This document shows, piece by piece, positions 14,001 through 26,000 of a stretch of DNA of 64,000 nt (positions are counted from its first letter, which is position 1; every line of letters starts with the position of its first letter). The notes beneath the pieces are model-generated. The model was not told the origin of the DNA. It did not search any database and saw only the letters and a list, made by a program, of their open reading frames with translations. Position numbers and translations under genes: made by a program. The stretch is from Misgurnus anguillicaudatus (taxonomy: Eukaryota; Chordata; Actinopteri; Cypriniformes; Cobitidae): positions 32,838,501 through 32,902,500 of the forward strand of contig NC_073354.2 of the NCBI RefSeq assembly GCF_027580225.2, written 5' to 3'.

Positions 14001-17000
14001 ATTACTGCATTGCACAGGTTTGAAGCGAACTCCAGCACAACTTTTCTGATTCACAGAGTAATCCTCACTTAATAATTTTTAACCTTTTCAAGGCCTTATT
14101 TTGGACAAAGTGCTGGAACGTAATCCAGCGTCACCGCCATATTGGTTGCGTCTCCTCACTCTATGCTACGGAGAGAGAGCAACTATGTCTGTATTTTGTG
14201 CATCTTACGGTTGCAATAACCGGTGCAGTATTGATACCAGATCGCATGGGGTTACCTTTTAAAAGTAAGATTGAACAATACTTTTGGTTCACCATTTATA
14301 ATATTTTGTCATCGTAACTAACGTTACTTACGTGTAACCAAACCATGTGAAAATACACGGGGATACACCTTCCTCAGTAGAAATAAATGCAGAGGGGGTG
14401 CATTGGGGACCCATTCAAGATGGCGGCCGTGCTGATACGTCAGCTCCAATAAGCAGCATCAGTCTATGAGACGTCTATGTATATAATGTCCATGGACCCT
14501 TTGAGAAGACATTAATTCAATGCAAGATTTCATCCAAGATGGCGGATGAGTAAAATCAACTGTTAATAGGTTCATATTTGTGTGTGCATCAGTTGTAAGT
14601 CACTTGTGCACTTGTTTGGCAGATGCTTTTATCCAATGGGACTTGCATTGTTTTCAAGCGATCCCTAGGAATCTAACCCATGACCTTTGCACTATTAACA
14701 CAATGGTCTACTAATTGAGCTACAAAAATGGTTGCCACCTATGTAGAGCATTTCAAGTCTGTCACTTATGAGGTTTACGTATTTGGGGTTAGGATGCATG
14801 CCCTGAAAAGCAAAGCAAAGCAGCATATTGTGATTTGGATCGGAGCTTAACATGTTCTGGCTGCACTGTGTTACAGCATGACCCCGAGTTATTAAGCTGA
14901 TTGAATGCCCCCGTCGTGTCCGGCGTTTTCCGCAGATACCTCCCCTTATCGGATCTGGCATATTTCATCAGGCCTGTCTTTCAGATTAAAGTCAGCAGCT
15001 GACATGTGCTTCACCTCTTCGCTTTGAGATTTATTGAATTGTGCGGTTCTGTATGTTTACCACGGTACAGAAGAAAAAAGACGTTTACGTGGGAGCATGG
15101 AGGAGGAGAGTGCCTGGTCTAATCTCGGCTGTCAGCACATGACAAACGTTCATACAGCAGCATCAACCTTGAGCTGTTTGCTCCGCTCATTCTGTTGTCA
15201 CCTTAACCAATCACTTTGAGTTTTGCAGAGTAGTATTGGCACATAATCTCTTCAAAATCTCTCCTATCATGACCTGTTAATTACACGGAAAACTCGACCA
15301 TAAAGCTTAAAAAGTCTGCATCATCATGTCAAACTTTATTGTTGAACAAAATTGTAACTATGCTAGCATAATTTGTGCAGCTTGACAACAAGACACTCGT
15401 GCCAAAATTGTGTTATATACTTGGAATGGGATGCAATGTGCACCAGACTTTAGGCTAATACTCAGAGCTCTGGTTATGCAAAACCAGTTGCTGACCTTGA
15501 CGTATGTGTGTTTGCAGGTGATTCACGTAAATGATAAACCAGTGAAGGAGACCATCCTGGACGACAACGATTGTCCTCTGCAGATCCTTAGAGACTGGAC
15601 GAGCGATAAAGGTTTGACTGCTACGGGCATTTTTTATTTGACAGTGTCAGTGAAAGAAAATTAAATTGAAAGCATGTAGTGTAGTAAAAGAACAAGGAGT
15701 ACTTCATCGTAGTGTCTTTCAAGTATAACATTGTTTATTTACATATTTATTGTTTATCAGCATAATTCTCATAGGTACATTTACTATTACTCAAAAATTT
15801 AACTAGTGTATTTAAGTATACCTTTGTCAAAATGCATGTCTCACCATCTTATATTGCCCCCTGTTGACTATAATGTGACATTACATCACATATATTATTT
15901 TCAGAGGCCCTCGTGTTCCAGCTAAAAAAGCGACCTCCAGACAATGTTCCAAGAAAAGGACGTAAAATTGACAACCGGATGGGACCGCAACCTGGATCCA
16001 TTCCCCCAGAGAAACTTCCCTACCTGGTTGAACTCAGCCCAGGTGACACACACTATAACATGACACCCAGGGTTCATTGTGGGGTAGGATAGCTGTTCTT
16101 AGATCAGTCATGCTGATCTAAGCTTGCGTTAGACCTGACAACTGTGAAGAACAGTCCAAGACTGACATTCACGCATGAGAGGAGAAGCTCACGTTGGCTA
16201 TCAAATGATGCCAAAGCGGAGCTGGGTGTTTGCCGTAGATGAGTCAACGTCTTCATGTTGTTTTCACAGTTTCACATCATTTAGATCTGACCCTGGCACT
16301 AATACTGCCTCTATCTAACTGCTGCTTGCATACTGTACCTCTCCCTGCTTGCCTGGCCATGAGCTACGGTCTAACAACTAACCCTGTAGGTGTTTGTTCA
16401 TAACCAATGCTATTCAACTGTATAACTTAAGCAAAAGAGTTATGATTAGTAAGTATGGAATAACATGTGTCTACACCAGAAGCCAGTGATGTCATGGCAC
16501 GGCACAACTTTTTTTAGCGATTGTCTCTAGTCTGCGAACATTGAAATACTGTGACTGCGTCCGAAACTTCGCTGCCTAATGGGGCAATGACTTTGGCGGC
16601 ATGAAGGCAGCCCCGGAAACGTATTCGGACAGCCTTTATAAGCCTTTAAAAATATATCCATCTGTTCTTTTATGTAAATGTGGGTGCTGCCATATTTGAG
16701 CTTTCACGTTTATGACTTCCGGTGAGCCACTAAAGCTAATGGTAGTCTATAGAGACAGAGGGCAGCGCGTCATAACCTGAAAACCACGCCCACCGGGGGG
16801 AAAGCAATCCAACCGTCTCCATTGACTTTGTATTGCGAGAAGCCGCCTCCTTGTCATTTCTGGGTTATAACAAAAAACTGAATAATGCCTAAAAGCTGCT
16901 GTGTGACAATATGTACAGCTAACAAGCCAAAGAACCCAGAAAGAAGTTTTTATAAGCTGTCGAGCCGTAAAACCCAGACTTTAAGGAGAATAAAGTGGAT

Positions 17001-20000
17001 CGCCGACTACATTTCCCCCTAGTGGACGCAGTTTTACTAATAGGAGTACTATGAAAAGTTGCCTGTTTCTATTTCTTTGTCTTTAAACGCTCGTTCTTTG
17101 AAGTCGACAGCTTATAAAAACTTATTTGGTTTTTTTGGCGTGTTAGATGTACACCTTGTCACACAGCAGCTTTTAGGTATTATTCTGTTTTAAGTTTAAT
17201 CTGTAAATAAGTTTTTATAAGCTGTCGACCCCCAAAAACGAGCGTTTAAAGACACAAAAATGGAAACAGGCAACTTTTCATAGTAATACTATTAGTAAAA
17301 CTGCGTCCAATAAGGGGAAACGTAGTCGGCGATCCACTTTATTCTCCTTAAAGGGTTTTACGGCACGACAGCTTATAAAAACGTATTTCTGGGTTCTTTG
17401 GCTTGTTAGCTGTACATATTGTCACACAGCAGCTTTTAGGCATTATTCAGTTTTTTGTTATAAGCCAGAAATTACAAGGAGGCGGCTTCTCGCAATACAA
17501 AGTCAATGGAGACGGTTGGATTGCGTCTCCCCTCCCGGTGGGCGTGGTTTTCAAATTTGCATAAGTGCGCTCTGTCTCTATTGTGAAGGACACAAGTGTG
17601 CCGTTTTGACTGGCTGTTTTTATGTTTATTATGAAATCCAGGAAGACCGACGTAATTTGTGCAGTTGGGGGTTGCCATAATAGCTAATACAAATGCAGTA
17701 AATCTCTACAAAACATTAGTTTTAACCGTAATCCATGCACAAGAACTGAATGTGTATGTGGCGCACATGCACTCATGATCTGTATAATCCATCCAGTAAA
17801 ACCTTTCATAGGAACTGCCAGTAAACAATAAATACAATAATTGTTTAAAAACAACTAATATTATGCTAATAAAAATATGTGGATTTAGCTGATTTATTTA
17901 TTCTGCTACTATACATTATTACAAAAATGCGATTACAGTACAGAATATATGCGACATAATCTGCTTAGTTAATGTTTATAATAGTTCTTAATATGTTTGC
18001 GTGTACTTTTGTTATGTTTTAAATGAAAAAGCAAATACTTTAAAAAGTAAGCAAATAATTTCATAAGCTCATGCCTCCACCTGGTGCGTAAGAAGCGATG
18101 TAATTATATTTTACAATGTGTTGAATGAGAAAGATACTGCTGTGTCGGACCGCGTGAAGCTCGGCGTGTCGCCATAAACAAGGCCATTAAAAATTGGCGT
18201 TTAAAAAAAAATCGCACCAGAGGGACAGTTGTGTAAGGAATAATTGATGACGGGTCATTGAATTATACGAAAACAATGCACACCAAGGTGGCAATGCGGC
18301 ACGACGCGAAGCGGAGTGCCGTTACACCGCAGGTGTGCATTATTTTCAAATAATTCAAAGGACCGGAGTCAATTATTCCGCTTATACCACGGTTACCACA
18401 AACATTGCTCTGGTGCCTATTTTTAAGCCATTTGACAAGTTAGGTGTGCGGTTTACAGAAAAATAATCAACACCCATAGAACATTTCTCAGCCAATCAGA
18501 ATGCAGCATTCAGTAGACCCGTGGTATAAGACATTTTAAACCATCCCCTGAAAAGGTAAAAACACGAAGTCTTGGTAAATTCCATGTACAAACTCTCGAC
18601 TAACTTTCCCATTGTAAAGATACGATACTGGTATGTCTCTGTGCTTTTATATTTGCGCATTGAAACCCGTCACCTCCGATCAACAACACGAATTGATTGA
18701 ATATATCTTCATATTTCTAGCCAATTCTTAATTTTCATCCTCACACTGGTTCATAAGGTGGATACAAAGAGAGCGCCTTTGTGATAACTAATCCCATATA
18801 TGACAACTGCAATACTAATTTCTCACTAGAAATGCAATCAAAAGGTGTAAAAAGTGAAAACATAACTTAATTTACACTAAATTTGTGATCCAGACACTTT
18901 CTTGCCCGCCATTTTTATTTTTCCGATCGCATTCCCTGCGCACTGCCACACATAGAATTGTGGGACAAGACGATAAAGGTATCAGGAAGTAAAGCAAATA
19001 TTGGATTCGGACGTGCGTTGATGCCTTCCTGCATAGGAATGCTGCCTCCGAAGGTGGCATTTTAGAGATTTCGGACGCAGCCTGTGTCACCTCAGGATGT
19101 AGTAGGATCAAGAAGCCAGATATCAGCAATTGGAAAATGGATCAATAATAAATTGCTAAATTTTTATAAGAATTTTTATGAAAATATTATTTAAAGGGCA
19201 CCTATTATGACCTTTTTACAACATGTAATATAAGTCTCAGGTGTGCCCAGAATGTGTCTGTGAAGTTTCAGCGCAAAGTAGCCAAGAGATAATTTATTTT
19301 TTAATGTCTGTACCTTTAAATGCAAATGAGCTCCAGCTCCTTACTTCCTTACAAACAGACGTGAAGGATTTCAGTTCAAATAGATCAGATTAATACAGTC
19401 TGAGACAATAGTATCTAGTGGACAGAGTACAACTCGCTGAGGGTTAAAACTGTGGTAATGCAGGACTGTAACTGGGCGGAGCGTTCTCAATGTGACCTCA
19501 CAATGATAAGAGCATAAAAACTGCATGTCTAATGAGACTGCTTTGTTTTAAGTGATTAAAAAAACAAGGAGCAAGTGTTTTTTTTTCAACGTATGGTGGT
19601 TGTGTTCACACACTGCCAACACACACATTGTCCAAACACCTTGTAAAAGTGGACTTTGCATAATAGGTGCCCTTTAAAACTTTAGCATACAACTGAAAAG
19701 CATTCATCTGAATGTGTGTTGTATTGCCTAGTGTAGAAAGATTTATTTTTTTTTAAACTGTAGTGCTTTAGTTTGCGGCGTATCCGGTGTAGACACGATG
19801 TTAGTTGTCATCATGACGGTTATAGATTTTAATTTGTGGATCTAGAAAAAATGAGTTTTGATGGACATGTACTCATCTCTGGTGTGTATGAGAGCTGAAG
19901 GACTGACAACTTGCTTATGGTGCTTTTTTCTCTTTCTTGCTATGGTTGGCACTTTTTGGCTACCTCTCTATTTCTATCTCTCCCTATTCTCTCTCTCTCT

Positions 20001-23000
20001 TTCTCTCGTGTGTTGTTGGCGTGTGTGGGTGCGTGTGGCGTCATTCTCTCTGCCCCTGGCTCCCGTGCATGCGTCCTGTCCTAGGGCGAGGAAGTCACTA
20101 TGCCTACTACTACCGCCATCATGAAGGTAACACAAACCTACCTGCACCTACCACCCCTCTTCCCCAGCTCTGCCTCTCTCGCTTTCTTTATAACACACAG
20201 ATACTTTGTAAGGGAATCCACAGACACTTAAGCAAAATGATATTTGACCCGTTGGGTATGTCAAAGTAAGGTTTGAATTATGTGGCTGGCACTAGATGTG
20301 ATTGTGGGATTTTTCCTGGGTTTGTAAAAAGTTCCCAGACTTTTATGTAAACACACTTTATACTTATTTTTTTACTATTTTTTCATAATCAAAAAATTAC
20401 AACAATATTGACTATTTACATTTTTATACTTGTTTCTACTCTAACTTGAATAGTTGTATCATTCAACTAGTCGCTATTTGGGCGCTAATATTATTTCAGC
20501 ATTTCACTGCCCTATTTACTGCGCTTTACATTTGCTTAGCTCATAATTATCAAACCATTTTACTAATTTACCCTTAAAAATCCTAATCTAACCCTTTCCA
20601 TCATCATCTATAATAATCCAAACTTTCCAAGGTGACTTTTTGTTTCAGTGATCTTTATAAAAAATGTGTCATTTCTATTGTGTGGTATTCAAGAAGAATC
20701 ATGTTTGGCAAGGAGTAAACCTAAAATATTCGCATTGTAAACTAGTGAAAGCAGTTTTTGTTGTGTCTCACGCTCTGTGGCTGCCCTGCAGATGGCTCAG
20801 ACTCGAGGGACAAACCCAAACTCTACAGACTACAGCACAGCGTCACCGAGGTCGGATCAGACCGAAGTGAAGATGGAAACATCCAGGTGAGGAAAATGCA
20901 AATGAGTCGAATAAAAAGTCAAATGTTTCATAAGCCTTTGTGATTTTTAAAGGGGTGGTTCAATGGTATTTCATGCATTCTGACTTATTAACACAGTTAT
21001 AGAGTTTTTTCCTCGTGCTAAATGTAGGCAAAGTGTCAAAAAAGCAGTTGGGCGTGTTACAGGGTGTTTTTGTGCCGAATGCACTTCGCCAGAGTTCGTT
21101 AAGTTTCGGAAAGTTTTTTTCGATTTTGGGTCCAGTTGACGTTTTAGAGGTTTCTATACGTATCACTTCTTTTTATGGGCACTTCCCCCGGAAAACCCCG
21201 CCCACCCGCCAATCAGCGGGAGATGCTAGAACATTTAAACATCACATCACGCGACAGCTTTGTTTAATTTCAAAACTCAACAATGGCACGAAAGAAGTGT
21301 GTTTTTGGATGTAAGGAGAAGAAAGCCAGCCTTATGGAAACAATGGATGTAGTTTAATATCCGGGGTAGCAGCGGTGTTTTGCGTGTGTGTATGATGCGC
21401 TGGACTTCATTGAAAAGTCCCAACCAGGTCATGAGTTGCATGCGGTAAGTAAGACTTCTGTCTTATGTTGGAAATAGGTGCGTGCATATTATATAAATGA
21501 CACGAACATGTAGTGAATCATAAGTTAAACAGTGTTGTATAAAGTGGTGCATGACTCGTACTCGCTCCTCCCGCGGTAGTAACTCCTCCTTCTGCATTTT
21601 TCGTACGTTATCGGAAAGAATCGGTAAAGCTAATTTTTCTTTTATAAATTTTATTAAACTAAAGACTCTTCAGAGATATAAAGGATGTAAGACTACTCTA
21701 TAGGTACTCCAGATTAACATCAGAAATGGAGAACAGCATGAACTTAAACTTTGCATGGGATGTGTGTGGTTTGCTAGAGTGAAACACTGCCTCTTTTTGT
21801 ATGCATTATAGTTGTTTGGACCTGGCATTCTGCCTCACCACTGTGACCTTATGCATGCGGACGGGCTGGTGACCGTGACCCCGGCCAGTTTGGATGCGGA
21901 GACGTTCGTGGATGGACAGCGAATCTCAGACACTACGATTCTGCGCAGCGGTGCGACGGTGCAGTTCGGAGGCACTCATGTTTTCAAATTCGTGGACCCC
22001 AGCTATGACCAGAGCATGTCCATGAGGGACATGGGGCCTATGATGAAGGACAGACACAAATCGGGGTGAGTCGGTTTAACCAATTGCTGCCGAGTAAAAC
22101 TCAAATATAATCTAAATATAATTCACCCCAAAATAAAAAAATCACCCTCAAGCCATACATTGGTTCCCCTTAGAAAATATTAAATAATGTATGTAAAAGT
22201 TATTACATTTGTTTTTGATGAATGGGTGTGCTGTTTCAGAGCTTTTAAAATGGGGCACTATCCAATTCCATTGGAAAGCTGAAAAGAGCCAGGATATTTT
22301 TTATTTAAAGGGATAGTTCACCCAAAATTTTTTATTACACCATGATTTACTCACCCGCAAGCCATCCTTGATGTATAAGATCATCTTTTTTCAGACGAAC
22401 ACAATCATAGTTATATTAATAGAAAATGTCCTGGCTGTTGCAAGTTTTATAATGGTAGTAAATGGTGCTTTTGATTTAAAGCCTTAATAAAGTCCATCCA
22501 TCCCTCACGCAAGTAATCCACATGGCTCCAGGGGGTTAATAATGGCTTTCTGAAGGCAATCGATTTTACAGACAGGGTCACATATGGCGCTTTTTCATTG
22601 CATAGTACCACACGATTTAGGTCGGCTTTGGCTTGGTTAGCTTTTCCACCGAGTTTAGTAACTGTTCGGAGTGGGAGGGATTATAGGCGTGCCGTTATAT
22701 TTGTGCTGTCTAATGCTGTGACATCATACAAGTGAGAGCGTCATTGTACATCCCCATACATTCATTTATTTCTCAGTCTGCCACAAAATTAAAATTGACC
22801 ACCACAAATAGATGTTTGCACATCGCATTTATCACTACTTCTGTATCACACGACAGTTTTTGTACAAACACCCGTGGCGACAGTCGGCGCCCTACGCTGA
22901 GCCTCATTTAAGCATATGTGCGGATGTGCGCGTTGCGAATTTGCCGCCACAGACTGCAAATCTGGAAATAACTGTTATGGTATTCCTGATTCTCAACCTG

Positions 23001-26000
23001 TGGATGTTTTTCATCGCTAAAATTGAGTTTGGGATCTTAAAGCAAAGCACAGATGAGAACAAGTTTACTCGAGACAGCGTAAGGTAGCATGAAGGTAAAG
23101 CTAATCTTTTACATTATAGAGATGACGCTGGTACAATGACGATTCTCTCAGACCAATCAGTGATCTACAGTGTTTTCGTGTCACGTTTTGGTATCTTCTC
23201 GGGTCGCTTGGAACACCAACCGAGGTGGTACTAAAAAAAGTGTCTGGTACTACGTACTGCACCCAGTGGAAAACCCCCCAAAAGTAAGCCGTGGGTAGTG
23301 TACCAAGCAATGGAAAAGTGCCAATAGAGACCATTCAACATCTCACTGTTGCTTATTTAGATGTTATACACTTGTTAAGCCATTAGATGGCAGTATTTAG
23401 ATGTGTATTTGTTTTCATTCTGCACATGTGTGAATGATCTTGCTTGCTCTGTGTTTATGATGTGTATATCCGTAAACCTGCCGTCACTCTGAACAACCGC
23501 TGCGAGTTGTGTTGCGAGATGCTATGCTGCCATGGCAACAGCAATGCGGCAGGTTTGGCAAGCATGCGTGCGGATGATTTCTAGAGAGGGCGTCTTTAAA
23601 CACAGTGTACTCTGTGAAATGTTAGGGCAGGAGAGGGTGATGGGAAGGTTATGTCAGCCACAAGCGGAGAGAGAGTCTATAATTTGATCTGTATGGAATT
23701 GGAGAGGGGTGTGTCAATGTGTCGCTGCACAGAGACACACTAGCAAAGTGTGTTAGAGACGGGGCGGAGAGTTATGACGTTCCCACAAACACACACATGC
23801 TCGCTATACTACATATCACATAGAGGAGTTAGGAAGTGTCCTGGTGAGTACATTCATCTTTCTCACTTTTCATGCTCCACTTTTGATGTCGGTGTTGTGG
23901 AATGAAGTTTAAAGGATTTTTACATAAATTTATTTGATTTTTAGAGCTGTTTGTTGATTGAATTATGGATTGAGGAGAACAGTTTGTTTTTAACACATAT
24001 GTGACCCTGGACCACAAAACCAGTCGTAAGTCACACGGGTATATTTGTAGAAATAGCCAAAAATACAAATGATCAATATTTTTAATGCCAAAAATCATTA
24101 GGGCTTTAAGTAAAGATCATAAAGTTCCATGAAGATATTTTCCTACCATAAATATATGATGAATACATTTTTGATGTGTAGCTAAGGACATTTGGAAAAC
24201 TTTAAAGACGATTTCCACGATATTTTGATTTTGAAATTGACCCTTATGACTGGTTTTGTTGTCCAGTGTCACATATGACAATTTACTTGTTTCATACACA
24301 GTATGTGTTGTATGTGCAGATATAAGGTTTATAAAAGTGAAGACTGTTGTGTAGTTAATATTTGTCATATAAATTAGGTCTGTCTAACAATTAGTCGCGA
24401 CTAATCATTTGCAGAATAAAAGTTTTTGTTTACATAATATATGTGGGTGCACTGTGTATAATAATTATGTATATATAAATACATACACATGGATGTATAA
24501 TTTGAAGAAGAAATATATTTATATAATTTATATATATATAAAATTTTATATACACATGCAAATATTTCTTAAATATATACATGCATGTGTGTGTTTGTAT
24601 TTATACATGATTATTATACACAGTACACCCACATTATGTAAACAAAAACTTTTATTCTGCAAACAATTAGTCGCGACTAATCGTTAGGCAGCCCAAATTA
24701 AAAATTATATTAAAAATAGTGCTGGGCAAAAATTAATCGCATACAAAATAAAAGTAATTTTTTGCATAATATATGTGTGTGTATTGTGTGTAATTATTAT
24801 GTATATTAAACAACACACACATAAATATATTCATTTCAGAATATTTTTATTTATATATCACTTTTTTAAATTTATATAGAATATAGAATATATAAAAATA
24901 TAAATAAATAAATATACGCACGTAAATATTTCTCAAATACATACACGAATGTGTGCCAAAAATCACTTTTTTTTGTATGCGATTAATCACGATCAATCTT
25001 TGCCCAGCACTAAACAGATTTTGTAGGAGTAATAAACAAATTTTGTAAACAAATAAGATGTAACATAAAAATATTAAACCTAAAAAAATATTTAATAATT
25101 AAGCATTAAATATATTTTTTCTTTTTAGTAAAAGAGTTTGACACTTGATTACTTAAGCTTTCTTTGTTGAACCTGCTTTACAACTGTAGTACTTTGGTTA
25201 AAATAGTATAATTACCCAACCTTACATACTATTCAATTAAATGACAATGACTGAAATGTACGCAAAATTGCTGAAATGAAATTAGACCATTATATACTTA
25301 TTTAATATACTTAAAGAAATCTTCATAATGCATTTGCAAAGCTGTTCGTAGATTTTGTAACTAACAGCATAAGGTAAGCCTTTTGTTAATCGGCAAAGCA
25401 AATCTGCAGTAATCCATATGGCCAAATATCATCCAGCGTTGCTGTGTTTGATGTTCTTTGAGCTGTTTGTGATTTCTGTCGTGTTTTTTGCTCCTGTAGC
25501 AGAGCTTATGAATATACTTATTAATTTTAAACAACTTTAGCCTGTGATTCCCTCATGTCTCTGTCCTCATGTCTCCGTCTCCATGTCTAAGTCCTGTTCG
25601 ATTTTGTGATTAGTTTTGTTTCTTTAGTAATTTCAAAAAGATGTTTTCAGTAAGTGTGTTAGTGGCAGTAAGCGGACACATCTCTAATCTGATGTCCTGA
25701 TGTTTCACCGGATTACAGCTGTGCTTATTCTCATACAGTAAGGCTTGCAGATAGGAGTGTGTCAGAGGTTTAATATCTGATTTTTCTGGTTGTACTGTAT
25801 GTTGTAGAAATATTATAGACATCAGAAAATTTAGAATGAAATGTTCGTTATAATCCTCGTACAGCTTTTTGAATGACTACATTTTCAATGCAGTGATCTT
25901 GTTCAACAGCTGTTCTGAATTTAGAACATATTTACTTACATTAAAGGAACGAGAATTGTAATTTTTCTCTTAAGTCGACCTATAATGGTAGTTAATGGTT

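Larger units (their letters stand above)
16752..17583. mobile_element. large palindrome with THAP fragments in both arms
   Basis: Two arms of nearly 400 bp run in opposite directions around about 17,165. Matching marks include AAAACCACGCCCACCGGG against CCGGTGGGCGTGGTTTT, and GGCGGCTTCTCGCAATAC against its reverse. Each arm starts a THAP-like open frame facing the centre. It looks like a foldback derivative of a THAP transposon. Confidence 0.75.
16551..19085. mobile_element. 2.5-kb nested transposon block in intron 7
   Basis: TGCGTCCGAAACTTCG at 16557 and AGATTTCGGACGCAG near 19,080 are inverted, and each is followed inward by GCTGCCT or AGGCAGC motifs. The block contains a large palindrome with THAP fragments (16752-17583) and a hairpin repeat at 18235-18385, so it is probably several insertions within one another. 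Confidence 0.55.
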
